Assembly (NCBI RefSeq): GCF_900258515.1 | Contig: NZ_LT984884.1 | Location: 3,661,230 to 3,723,379, forward strand | Reading direction: 5' to 3' | Source: Lentibacillus sp. Marseille-P4043 | Lineage (GTDB): Bacteria > Bacillota > Bacilli > Bacillales > Amphibacillaceae | DNA length: 62,150 nt | Shown here: piece after piece, positions 17,483 through 25,732 of the stretch | Numbering within the stretch: position 1 is the first letter of the stretch | Layout of the letters: every line of letters starts with the position of its first letter | The notes under the pieces: model-generated | The model's database searches: none | What the model saw: only the letters and a program-made list of their open reading frames with translations | Told to the model about the DNA's origin: nothing | Made by a program: the position numbers and the translations under genes

Positions 17483-18046
17483 TCACTTCCTTTCAACAAA
17501 GTAGAACTTTTGTTTTAGTTTGTCCCTGCCCCTGACCAACCTGGTTCTCACTGTGTTGGCGTTGATTTTAAGGGAGTTTGCAATTTCATCAATCTTTTGC
17601 TCATGGAAATAATATAAAACCAAAATTTCCCGATATTTTATGGGCAGCTTGAAAATGGTCTGTAACATTTCTTCTTTTCTATTTTGTTTTAAATACGTTT
17701 CCTCGGAGCTTTCACTGCTCATAAAACCATCAAAAAAGTGACGTAGGTCGATAAAATTCATAAACTTGTTTTTCCTTAAAAAGTCTTTTGATGTGTTCAC
17801 CGTTATTCGATAAATCCAAGAAGTAATGGATGCCTCACCCCGGTACTTATCTAGGTGTCGATAGCATTTGATAAAAACTTCCTGAGCGACATCTTCAGCT
17901 ATTCCGTGGTCTTTTACATAAGAGTAGGCAAGTAAATATACCTTTTTTGAATGAGCTGCCATTAGATCGCTGATTATTATTTCTTTATCAGCTGCATAAA
18001 GTTGATCTTTATTTAATTGAGTTGGATAATCGCGATAATCCTTCAT
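17483..18046 (-). CDS. ECF-type RNA polymerase sigma factor
   Basis: Encodes 187 residues. Region 2 (about 24-92) shows LAYSYVKDHGIAEDVAQEVFIKCYRHLDKY and ASITSWIYRITVN; region 4 (about 125-180) shows LPIKYREILVLYYFHEQKIDEIANSLKINANTVRTRLVRGRDKL with a helix-turn-helix. The spacer between regions is long (about 30 residues). It forms an operon with the downstream membrane anti-sigma gene. A likely self-regulated promoter lies upstream at 18073-18101. The trigger is unknown; it resembles the SigV/SigW/SigX/YlaC group only generally. Confidence 0.9.
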   Translation of the reverse strand: MKDYRDYPTQLNKDQLYAADKEIIISDLMAAHSKKVYLLAYSYVKDHGIAEDVAQEVFIKCYRHLDKYRGEASITSWIYRITVNTSKDFLRKNKFMNFIDLRHFFDGFMSSESSEETYLKQNRKEEMLQTIFKLPIKYREILVLYYFHEQKIDEIANSLKINANTVRTRLVRGRDKLKQKFYFVERK

Positions 18047-18072
18047 CTAAATCCTCCTTGCCAAGTACTTAT

Positions 18073-18101
18073 AAGACCCATGAAACCATATTTATGTTTC
18101 A
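18073..18101 (-). promoter_or_regulatory. Candidate ECF autoregulatory promoter
   Basis: On the minus strand TGAAAC (18101-18096), an ECF -35 sequence, is followed after 17 bases by GGTCTT, like the CGTC -10 element. TGAAAC also forms an inverted repeat with GTTTCA nine bases away. Confidence 0.45.
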
Positions 18102-18167
18102 TTTTTTAAAAAAACATTAAAAAAGCCTAGAAGACGTTTCCTCAATAAATTTTCCCCAATTAAAAAT

Positions 18168-18202
18168 TGCCTTGTCACACGCTAAAACGTGTAACAAGGC
18201 AA
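18168..18202 (-). terminator. proC terminator
   Basis: TTGCCTTGTTACAC pairs with GTGTGACAAGGCAA on the minus strand, followed by TTTTTAATT. It lies 40 bases after the proC stop. Confidence 0.8.
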
Positions 18203-18241
18203 AATAAGTGATCGTATTCTGGTTATACAGTTAAGTTATAC

Positions 18242-19084
18242 TTAAGAAGTAACCAATACTCGATCAAGTTCTTTGCTAATTTCCTTTGATCGATTCGCAG
18301 CATGACTGACTGCCTGTGAAATAGCTTCTCCTCCGTGGTATTTCTCAAGGGCTTCCAATCCGGCTGCAGTCGTACCATTTGGTGATGTAACTTTTTTCCG
18401 TAGGTCCGCTGGGGATTCTTGACGCTCTATGATCATTTTTGCAGCACCATAAAGCGTTTGAGCAGCAATATTTCGTGCCTGCTCCCCATCCATTCCACTT
18501 ACCTTTCCGATGTTCTCCATTTGCTCCATTAGGTAATAGAAATATGCTGGTCCGCTTCCCGCTAAACCAGTAAAAATATCCATTTGATCCTCATCGATAA
18601 TGTACACTTTTCCCATACATTCAAGTAGTTTTTTCACGTTGTTTACATTATTTTCGTTTGTATGATTTCCTGGTGACATTGCTGTAGCGGATTCTTGAAT
18701 CATACTTGACGTATTCGGCATAACGCGGATTACTTCTTGCCCAACGTTTAGTCTCTCTTCCATATAAGAAGTTGAAATTCCAGCTAACACGGAAATAACC
18801 ACTTGATCGACACTAATGATGTCCTTAATTGCAGCTAGTGTTTCCTCGGCACCTTTAGGCTTCATTGCCAAAATAAAGTAGTCAATTTCCGCATGGGGCA
18901 ATTCAGCAAGCGGAACTGTCCGGACTCCATATTTATTTTCAATTGTATTTAAACGTTCATGATTGCATTTATTTGTTACGATAATTTGATCAGCTGGTGC
19001 TTTTTCCGTTTGGATCATCCCAGAAATCATTGCTTCTGCCATCGAACCTGCACCCAAAAATGCAATTGTTTTCTGTTTTAACAT
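18242..19084 (-). CDS. proC: Pyrroline-5-carboxylate reductase
   Basis: Encodes 280 residues. It catalyses the last step of proline synthesis, reducing pyrroline-5-carboxylate with NAD(P)H. The N-terminal Rossmann motif FLGAGSMAEAMISGM and the C-terminal signature (GLAGSGPAYFYYLMEQM, then KVTSPNGTTAAGLEALE) are both clear. The ATG at 19084 has GGAGGAGA upstream; 37 extra in-frame residues before it are not likely translated. Proline is a major compatible solute in Bacillaceae, so this may belong to osmotic rather than basal synthesis (the ProI/ProH/ProG paralogues differ in this), but the sequence does not decide. Confidence 0.92.
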   Translation of the reverse strand: MLKQKTIAFLGAGSMAEAMISGMIQTEKAPADQIIVTNKCNHERLNTIENKYGVRTVPLAELPHAEIDYFILAMKPKGAEETLAAIKDIISVDQVVISVLAGISTSYMEERLNVGQEVIRVMPNTSSMIQESATAMSPGNHTNENNVNNVKKLLECMGKVYIIDEDQMDIFTGLAGSGPAYFYYLMEQMENIGKVSGMDGEQARNIAAQTLYGAAKMIIERQESPADLRKKVTSPNGTTAAGLEALEKYHGGEAISQAVSHAANRSKEISKELDRVLVTS

Positions 19085-19310
19085 GTGAATCTCCTCCAGA
19101 TGTAATTTCTCCCGTTCGTTTGCAACACTATGTAGGATAACATCTGTGCACAATGTTTCAAGGGGGTAAGCCAAAATAATGCGTATATGGTTCATTTAGT
19201 AAGAGAAAACGGTACCATTTGATTATAAGCATTAATAAATCAAGTCGTATCGATTATAATTCAGCTGTATGGCTGAATATGGCATGTGTTTTAGTGCGGT
19301 GTTTTGGGTG

Positions 19311-19630
19311 GGCCCGAGTGCGCGGCTTCTTGGTCCGAGTGCGCGACTTCCTGGCCCGAGTGCGCGACTTCCTGGCCCGAGTGCGCGACTTCCTGGCCCG
19401 AGTGCGCGACTTTTTGGCCCGAGTGCGCGACTTCTTGGCCCGAGTGCGCGACTTTTTGACCCGAGTGCGCGACTTTTTGGCCCGAGTGCGCGACTTCCTG
19501 GCCCGAGTGCGCGACTTTTTGGCCCGAGTGCGCGACTTCCTGGCCCGAGTGCGCGACTTTTTGGCCCGAGTGCGCGACTTCCTGGCCCGAGTGCGCGACT
19601 TTTTGGCCCGAGTGCGCGACTTCGATTTCT
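19311..19630. repeat. Tandem array B: about fifteen 21-bp units
   Basis: Unit GGCCCGAGTGCGCGACTT plus three variable bases (CCT, TTT or CTT) is repeated about 15 times with very little divergence. It is far richer in GC than its surroundings. Because 21 is a multiple of three, long ORFs run through it on both strands with seven-residue repeats (RVRDFLA on one, ALGPKSR on the other); none has a convincing ribosome site. It lies between divergent proC and a small gene. It shares a CTCGGGCC/CGCGC flavour with arrays A and C (reverse strand) but not their GATGTT core. Confidence 0.9.
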
Positions 19631-19722
19631 AACCGCGTTTTTTAATGTATATTCTTTCATTATTTTAGCAGACTAAAAAAGCATGTTATTTTGCTTCATA
19701 AGATAAAAACGGAGGCAGACAA

Positions 19723-19884
19723 ATGGACGAACAACATCGAGAATATCGTACTGGTCAAGGTGTTCCTGTAAAAGGAGAATACATTTGCCAGTCTGGTAAA
19801 AGAGTAACGTTTAACGAAAATGAGGATTTTCCAGTCTGTCCAATTAGTGGTGAAGAGACAGTATGGAAACATGAGGATCGTTGA
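19723..19884 (+). CDS. Small 53-residue protein, YjzC-like
   Basis: ATG at 19723 with CGGAGGC upstream. The product reads EYRTGQGVPVKGEYICQSGK and then FNENEDFPVCPISGEETVWK. The pattern (R-x-G-x-x-x-P-x-x-G-x-Y near the start, x-F-P-x-C later, terminal W-K) resembles the YjzC-like small proteins of Bacillus. Two cysteines could form part of a small metal or disulfide site. Function unknown. Confidence 0.65.
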   Translation: MDEQHREYRTGQGVPVKGEYICQSGKRVTFNENEDFPVCPISGEETVWKHEDR

Positions 19885-20216
19885 ACAGTCTAACCCAAAA
19901 ACATGAAAGAGTAATAGGGTAAGTCTAATTATTTCCGTTTTGGAAAAATGGCGCCGAAAATGGTGTATATATAGGAAATCCGTAAAACTGGAAGTAATGT
20001 AAATGATCCAAAAATAACCGGACTTAAAGGTTGATGAGAAATTACCCCAAAACTCGATTCATGTCATGATCGTATCCAAAAATGTGAAAATAATTAGGCG
20101 CAGAAGGTCATCCATTATTGGATGGCCTTTTTTGCGACTTGCCCCCTTGATAATTTTTTAGTTCTAAACATTGCCTATACATTTGTAAAATAGCTGAAAA
20201 TATTCTCAAAAAATAA
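19885..20216. other. Intergenic region before the iron-uptake operon
   Basis: No coding capacity recognised. A terminator for the 53-residue gene is at 20104-20134. The rest is AT-rich without a repeat or structured RNA that I can identify. Confidence 0.6.
20104..20134 (+). terminator. Terminator upstream of the efe operon
   Basis: AAGGTCATCCA pairs with TGGATGGCCTT (one G-T pair) around a TTAT loop, followed by TTTTTTG. Confidence 0.8.
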
Positions 20217-20269
20217 TTGATAATTGTTCTCAATTACTATATAATAAATGAGAATGATAATTGTTATCA
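20217..20269 (+). promoter_or_regulatory. Sigma-A promoter with two Fur boxes (efe operon)
   Basis: TTGATA (20217-20222) and TATAAT (20240-20245) are 17 bases apart. Fur-box sequences overlap both ends: TGATAATTGTTCTCA at 20218-20232 covers the -35, and TGATAATTGTTATCA at 20255-20269 covers the start-site region. The second differs by one base from the ideal 7-1-7 palindrome. Iron-loaded Fur bound here should block transcription. Confidence 0.88.
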
Positions 20270-20302
20270 ATAAAATCCCTCAAAATAAGGAGTGTTTAAT
20301 AA

Positions 20303-21163
20303 ATGAATTATTTTAAACTACCTGCAGTATTTCTTTTATCTACTAGTTTACTATTTGGCTGTGGGCAGGCGGATGAAGACAGTTCTGCAGAGAAGAAAGA
20401 AACAACAGATCAGACAGAGGCATCCATTGCTGTCAATCCTAAATTGGCTGATGTTTCAGCCGACTATCGTACATATGCAATTAATCAAATAGATACATTT
20501 GTCGAAAAAACCGAAGCCTTTGCTAATGCTGTTATTGATGGAGATATGGAGAAGGCCAAAAAACTCTATGCCCCAGCTCGTATGTATTATGAAAGTTCAG
20601 AACCAATTGCTGAGGTTTTTGCTGATTTAGATCCGAAAATTGATGCACGTGAAGGTGACGTCCCAATAGAAGAATGGGGTGGCTATCACCGGATTGAAAA
20701 AGGCCTTTGGGAAGAAAACACAACAAAAGGCTATGAACAATATGCGGAACAACTTATTAAAGATGTACATCTTTTACGCGCAAAGGTTGAAACAGTTGAT
20801 GTTACACCGGAATTGCTAATTACTGGTTCAGTTGATCTTTTAAACGAAGTATCTACATCAAAAGTAACAGGTGAAGAGGATCGTTATTCGCATACAGACT
20901 TGTACGATTTCGTAGCAAATGTCCAAGGTGCTGAAAAGATATTCAACCTGTTTCAGCCTGCCCTTGAAGATACCAATCAGGAACTAGCTGACAAAATCAG
21001 CACTCAATTTGCTGGCCTTTATGAGTTGCTTGATCAATACAAAAAAGGCGATGGTTATATCCTTTATACAGAATTGACTGAGGAACAAGTCAAAGAATTA
21101 AGCCAATCTATTAACGAACTGGCTGAACCACTCTCACAGTTAGGAGTCGTTTTGGAGGGATAA
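20303..21163 (+). CDS. efeO: EfeO/EfeM iron-binding lipoprotein (M75 imelysin-like)
   Basis: Encodes 286 residues. The lipobox LLFGC has its cysteine at residue 20, so the protein is anchored on the outer face of the membrane. The M75 domain starts about residue 55 and contains the HxxE-type motif in GGYHRIEKGLW. It corresponds to B. subtilis YwbM (EfeO): it collects iron and passes it to EfeU. First gene of the operon, immediately under the Fur-controlled promoter. Its stop is 3 bases before the efeB start, indicating tight coupling. Confidence 0.9.
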   Translation: MNYFKLPAVFLLSTSLLFGCGQADEDSSAEKKETTDQTEASIAVNPKLADVSADYRTYAINQIDTFVEKTEAFANAVIDGDMEKAKKLYAPARMYYESSEPIAEVFADLDPKIDAREGDVPIEEWGGYHRIEKGLWEENTTKGYEQYAEQLIKDVHLLRAKVETVDVTPELLITGSVDLLNEVSTSKVTGEEDRYSHTDLYDFVANVQGAEKIFNLFQPALEDTNQELADKISTQFAGLYELLDQYKKGDGYILYTELTEEQVKELSQSINELAEPLSQLGVVLEG

Positions 21164-21165
21164 CA

Positions 21166-22470
21166 ATGACCAACGAAAAAAAAGATAATGAAATTCCAGA
21201 TTTAATGGAAAAGCGATTTACCAGAAGAAAATTATTAAAAACAGCAGGTATTGGTAGTGTCGGTGCATTTATCGGTGCATCCGGATTAGGAGGTATCTTA
21301 ACACTTAGCGATGTACTGCCGGCATCAGCTGAGAAAAATAATAGTCACGAGAATGGGATCCCCTTTTATGGAGAACACCAGGCTGGCATAACAACTGAAA
21401 TGCAAGATAATGTATATTTTGCATCACTTGATGTTAAGACATCTGATCGGGCTGAACTTATTACTCTATTAAAGGACTGGACTAAAGCAAGTGCAGCAAT
21501 GACAAAAGGGGATCCCGTTGACGATGCAGCTACAAATGACTTATTACCGCCCGTTGATACAGGTGAAACCGTTGGGCTATCCATGTCTAACTTAACGATA
21601 ACATTTGGGGTCGGTCCAACACTTTTTACCAAGAATGGAAAAGGACGTTTTGGAATACAACATAAAAAGCCTGCTGAATTAAAGGCCTTACCAAAGTTTT
21701 CGCTTGATGCTCTTGAAAAAAAGTGGTCTGGCGGCGATTTATGCATTCAAGCCTGCAGTGATGATGCACAAGTTGCTTTCCATGCCGTACGAAACCTGGT
21801 ACGAATCGCCCGTGGAAAGGCAGTCCTTCGCTGGGCACAGGAAGGCTTTCAACGTACGAAAAAAGCAAATAAAAAACAAGAAACACCACGAAATTTATTT
21901 GGATTTAAAGATGGAACAGTAAACCCTGATGTCAAAAATAAACAAGAGCTTAATAAGAATGTATGGGTTCAGCAAGATGACGGGCCAAATTGGCTGACGA
22001 ATGGATCATACCTTGTAGTAAGAAGAATTCAAATGTTTATTGAGGTTTGGGACCGAACTACATTAAAAGGACAGGAAGAAACATTTGGACGCGATCGAAA
22101 AACCGGTGCACCACTTGGCCAAAGTCAGGAATTTGAGCCAGTTGATTTCGACAAGAAAGATGAAAATGGACAATATTATATTCCCGATACGGCCCATATC
22201 CGTCGTGCACATGGCAAAGGTAAAGAAGAACTTTTCCGCAGGTCTTACTCATACTCAGACGGCATGGACATTCAAACTGGATCGTTTGATGCCGGATTGC
22301 TATTTATGTGTTATCAACGAAATCCAAGTAAACAATTTGTACCGATTCAGCAGCGTCTAGCACAAATTGACGAATTAAACGAATACATTGTCCACCGGGG
22401 AAGTGCTGTTTTTGCTTGTTTACCAGGGGTTAAAAAAGGAGGATTTATTGGAGATACATTGTTCGGTTAA
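21166..22470 (+). CDS. efeB: EfeB/YwbN Tat-exported DyP-type haem peroxidase
   Basis: Encodes 434 residues. The N-terminus carries a twin-arginine signal (FTRRKLLK with arginines 20-21, then a hydrophobic stretch to about 53). The DyP peroxidase signature GFKDG is at 246-250, with downstream VVRRIQMFIEVWDRT and the C-terminal FMCYQRNPSKQFVPIQ. B. subtilis YwbN is a known Tat substrate that oxidises ferrous to ferric iron for EfeU. Overlaps neither neighbour: 3 bases after efeO, 36 before efeU. Confidence 0.93.
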   Translation: MTNEKKDNEIPDLMEKRFTRRKLLKTAGIGSVGAFIGASGLGGILTLSDVLPASAEKNNSHENGIPFYGEHQAGITTEMQDNVYFASLDVKTSDRAELITLLKDWTKASAAMTKGDPVDDAATNDLLPPVDTGETVGLSMSNLTITFGVGPTLFTKNGKGRFGIQHKKPAELKALPKFSLDALEKKWSGGDLCIQACSDDAQVAFHAVRNLVRIARGKAVLRWAQEGFQRTKKANKKQETPRNLFGFKDGTVNPDVKNKQELNKNVWVQQDDGPNWLTNGSYLVVRRIQMFIEVWDRTTLKGQEETFGRDRKTGAPLGQSQEFEPVDFDKKDENGQYYIPDTAHIRRAHGKGKEELFRRSYSYSDGMDIQTGSFDAGLLFMCYQRNPSKQFVPIQQRLAQIDELNEYIVHRGSAVFACLPGVKKGGFIGDTLFG

Positions 22471-22506
22471 TGGCTCTCCACCTTCCTAACTAGGAGTTGA
22501 AAGTTT

Positions 22507-24276
22507 ATGCATAAAGCCAAAAAGGGTGCGTTTTTAATCAGTATGGCAATCCTTTTTAGCATGTTTTCGAATGTTACTGTATTCGCCGCAAACGATAAAG
22601 TGAATTTTGACGAATTATATATTGAAATTGGCGATGGCATGATGCATGCGCGTGATGAAGAATGGATGTCGGTAAAAGATAATATTACAGCTTTCCAAAA
22701 CTTATGGAACCAAATGAATGAAACGGACAGTGAATCAGCTAACCAAGTAACTACTAATCTTGACAAAGTAATGGATGCTATAAACACACCTGATAAAAAT
22801 TCCACACAAATCAAGAAACTATTATCAAGCTTATCAAAATCCTTGGCAAAATACGATAAAGAATTAAATCCAGTTGATCAAGCCCAAGAAAGAAAAAAAG
22901 TTAGTCAGCTCTTACCGCTTATTGATGATGTCGCAGAAAAAGTTAATGCAGGAAATTTTGATCAGGCAAGCACATCATATCAACAATTTTTCACAAATTG
23001 GACGTCAAAGGAAATTATTGTTCGTAACCAAAGTGTTACAGCATATGGTGAAATCGAAACACAACTGGCCTTTTTACGAATTTCCTTGTCACAAACTCCA
23101 CCAGATAAACAAAAGGCACTAACTAGCATCCAAGATTTACGGACTGCTATCCAAAATTTTGTAGATGGAAAAGTGACGAAAAAGGCTACGGAGGACAATC
23201 ACTCGCTAGACGATGCTGTTCAGCTACTGAATAATGCAGCACAATCTATAGAAGCGAATAATCCAGAAAAAGCTTCAGAGCATCTTAATAAAATGTTACT
23301 TATCTGGCCAGTTGTTGAAGGCTCAGTACGAACTAGAGATCCAAAATTATACAGTGAAATAGAAAATAATGTCCCTAAAGCAATCAGTCTGTTGCAATCG
23401 GAGAAGAAAGACACCACAAAAGCAAATGCAATCATTACCGACCTAGGTGATCGCTTAAAACTGATCGCCGGGGAAACGGAATATTCCTTTGTTGATGCCA
23501 TGCTTATTTTGTTACGAGAAGGACTAGAAGCAATCTTAATTATTGCAGGTCTGATTGCATTCCTAAAGAAAACAAATAATGAAAAGAAACAAGGATGGAT
23601 ATGGAGCGGCGCGTTTGTCGGACTCCTTGCAAGTGCCGGACTTGCTGTATGCATTAACATCTTCTTTTCAAATATGACAGCTGCAGCGAGTCGGGAATAT
23701 CTTGAGGGAATCATCGGCCTTGTCGCAGTTGTCATGATGCTCACGGTCGGCGCATGGCTTCATAAAAAGACGAATGTTAGTCATTGGAATCACTATATTA
23801 AACAGACTATGAGTAATGCCGCCGCTAAAGGAAGTCTATTTTCCATGGCAGTCCTTAGTTTCTTGTCTATCTTCCGTGAAGGCGCTGAAACGATTATCTT
23901 TTACGCTGGAATGGCACCATCTATGGACATAAGCCAATTAGTATTAGGAATTGGAATCGCTTTTGTCCTTCTGCTAGTACTTGGATTTGCGATTATCCGT
24001 TACAGTGCAAAAATTCCATTACGTCCATTCTTCTTTGTAGCAACATGGTTAATATACTTTCTGGCCTTCAAAATGCTCGGGGTCAGTGTTCACGCGCTAC
24101 AGGTCGCAAATATCGCACCAGTACATTATATACAGCATTTACCATTCATTGAATTTATCGGTCTGTATCCAACAATTGAAACGCTCTTACCACAAGTATT
24201 ATTATTGCTTGTTATTTTAGGAACAAGTTTTTATGTTAAAAAGTCGGCGAATTTCAAATCAGCGGTAACACATTAG
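22507..24276 (+). CDS. efeU: EfeU-type FTR1-family iron permease with extracellular N-terminal domain
   Basis: Encodes 589 residues, about 100 longer than B. subtilis YwbL. A signal peptide (1-27, ending FAA) leads to a helical extracellular domain up to about 325. The FTR1 permease follows with seven membrane helices. Both iron-binding REXXE motifs are intact: REGLE at 337-341 and REGAE at 457-461. Last gene of the efe operon, followed by a strong terminator. The order O-B-U differs from the U-O-B order of B. subtilis. Confidence 0.92.
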   Translation: MHKAKKGAFLISMAILFSMFSNVTVFAANDKVNFDELYIEIGDGMMHARDEEWMSVKDNITAFQNLWNQMNETDSESANQVTTNLDKVMDAINTPDKNSTQIKKLLSSLSKSLAKYDKELNPVDQAQERKKVSQLLPLIDDVAEKVNAGNFDQASTSYQQFFTNWTSKEIIVRNQSVTAYGEIETQLAFLRISLSQTPPDKQKALTSIQDLRTAIQNFVDGKVTKKATEDNHSLDDAVQLLNNAAQSIEANNPEKASEHLNKMLLIWPVVEGSVRTRDPKLYSEIENNVPKAISLLQSEKKDTTKANAIITDLGDRLKLIAGETEYSFVDAMLILLREGLEAILIIAGLIAFLKKTNNEKKQGWIWSGAFVGLLASAGLAVCINIFFSNMTAAASREYLEGIIGLVAVVMMLTVGAWLHKKTNVSHWNHYIKQTMSNAAAKGSLFSMAVLSFLSIFREGAETIIFYAGMAPSMDISQLVLGIGIAFVLLLVLGFAIIRYSAKIPLRPFFFVATWLIYFLAFKMLGVSVHALQVANIAPVHYIQHLPFIEFIGLYPTIETLLPQVLLLLVILGTSFYVKKSANFKSAVTH

Positions 24277-24281
24277 TACAA

Positions 24282-24312
24282 ACAGACATCTTTTGAGGAT
24301 GTCTGTTTTTTT
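24282..24312 (+). terminator. efe operon terminator
   Basis: ACAGACATC pairs with GATGTCTGT, followed by TTTTTTTG. Confidence 0.88.
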
Positions 24313-24410
24313 GTTAGTTGTTGCAGACTATAACAGAATTAATATTTCCCTTAAGCAATAGAATTTTTTGCTAATCCTTAAGAAGTCAAATAAATCGATC
24401 TATTATACAA

Positions 24411-24447
24411 AAAGCCGTCCCAAAATCATTTCCCTTTTGAGACAGCT
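24411..24447 (-). terminator. ectD terminator
   Basis: On the minus strand AGCTGTCTCAAAA and TTTTGGGACGGCT form a stem (with a mismatch), followed by TTTTTG, 55 bases past the ectD stop. Confidence 0.7.
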
Positions 24448-24501
24448 AAATCTAGGCCAGGAATTTTATAGTATTTAGGAAAGTTCCCCACCTTTTTTTA
24501 T

Positions 24502-25404
24502 TTATCTAACGCCGCTTAACATTCGAGAACCTTCGCGTACTGCGATGTACTCAGGACGTTTTTTGCCGCCTGAGAACGGTTCTACTAAACGATTTTCAAC
24601 ACTGTTGTACACCATGAACAAATTGTTACGTGGATATGGTGTCATATTACTGGTTGAACCGTGCATCGTATTACTCTCAAATAACGTAATTGAACCGGCT
24701 TGTCCAGTTGGTACTGCTATTCCGCCACCTTGCTCAGCAAGCCAGCGCAAGCTAGCTTGATCTGGTACCCCAAGCTTTTGTTTTTTCAACGATTCCTTAT
24801 AATTATTCTCTGGTGTTTCCCCTACACAACTGACATAGTAGTTTTGGGACCCCGGAATAAGCATTAATGGGCCGTTGAATGTATAATTATCCGATAAAGC
24901 TATTGATAAACTGACAGCCCTCATCCGTGGCATGCCGTCCTCCACATGCCACGTCTCAAAATCGGAATGCCAATCAAATTCTTTTCCTTTGAATCCAGGT
25001 TTATAATTAATACGTGATTGATGTATATACACGTCGCTTCCCAGAAGATGATTTACTATGTCAAGTATTCGTCTATCATTTGCAACCTTTTTAAAGTAGT
25101 TGTCATCTTGATGTACATGAAAAATAGAACGGATGTCATCACTTTCCGGCTCACGGATAACCTTGTTCGAAGTTACATCCTTGTTTGAATCCTGTAACTC
25201 AAAAATGGCCTTCTGCATGTCCGATACTTCCTTCTCAGAGAAGAAATTCTTAATCTGCAAAAACCCATTTTTTTGATAGGAATCAAGCTGTTCGTTTGAA
25301 ATTGGAGCTTGATTATCTTTGGATCGATCTGTGTGTATCACAGGATCCTTCCTTTCCAAAATCTCCGGTTGGCTATTTTTTCTTGAAGGATAAAGATCTT
25401 CCAC
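24502..25404 (-). CDS. ectD: Ectoine hydroxylase
   Basis: Encodes 300 residues, the length of Virgibacillus salexigens EctD. It is an Fe(II)/2-oxoglutarate dioxygenase that turns ectoine into 5-hydroxyectoine, a compatible solute. The iron ligands fall at the canonical positions H146, D148 (in [10 protein letters not shown]) and H248 (in TMHGSTSN). The strongly conserved stretch [18 protein letters not shown] is present. ATG start with AAGGAGTG upstream. The ectABC genes that make ectoine are not adjacent, as in many bacilli where ectD is separate. Confidence 0.95.
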   Translation of the reverse strand: MEDLYPSRKNSQPEILERKDPVIHTDRSKDNQAPISNEQLDSYQKNGFLQIKNFFSEKEVSDMQKAIFELQDSNKDVTSNKVIREPESDDIRSIFHVHQDDNYFKKVANDRRILDIVNHLLGSDVYIHQSRINYKPGFKGKEFDWHSDFETWHVEDGMPRMRAVSLSIALSDNYTFNGPLMLIPGSQNYYVSCVGETPENNYKESLKKQKLGVPDQASLRWLAEQGGGIAVPTGQAGSITLFESNTMHGSTSNMTPYPRNNLFMVYNSVENRLVEPFSGGKKRPEYIAVREGSRMLSGVR

Positions 25405-25650
25405 TAGAAAACACTCCTTATCAAATTTTCACTTTCAAGCTATTTATATTTAAGTATCCCGGCAACTAGGGAAACTTTCCTACATATCGACATCTACCTC
25501 AATCCATTAAGATAAACACCTAATATAAAAACTGTTTAAAATTATTATAAAATTTTTCTATAAAAAATGAAAGGTTAATGCTTATAGTTTTGAGGTTCCT
25601 GATTCTGGTATATGAAACTGCATGTAACGATCCAATGATTAGGAAATTAA
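25405..25650. other. Upstream region of ectD
   Basis: Very AT-rich and without an ORF. It should hold the ectD promoter (minus strand); several TATAAT-like sequences around 25540-25560 make a single choice unsafe. Confidence 0.4.
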
Positions 25651-25689
25651 GAAAAGATGCTCTGTTATGTGTTAACAGAGCATCTTTTC
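25651..25689 (-). terminator. Terminator of the TraB-like gene
   Basis: AAAAGATGCTCTGTTA pairs with TAACAGAGCATCTTTT around a short loop, with T runs at both ends. Confidence 0.85.
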
Positions 25690-25732
25690 CTCTTCTTTTC
25701 TCATAAATTGTCCAATATCATCCAAACATTGA

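Noticed and set aside
19219..19676. Long ORFs (135-142 codons) on both strands through array B, with seven-residue repeats
   Set aside because: A 21-bp unit gives open frames automatically. No frame has a proper ribosome site, and three overlapping frames cannot all be genes.
23220..23744. 174-codon ORF antisense to efeU
   Set aside because: Low-complexity serine-rich shadow of a well-supported permease gene.
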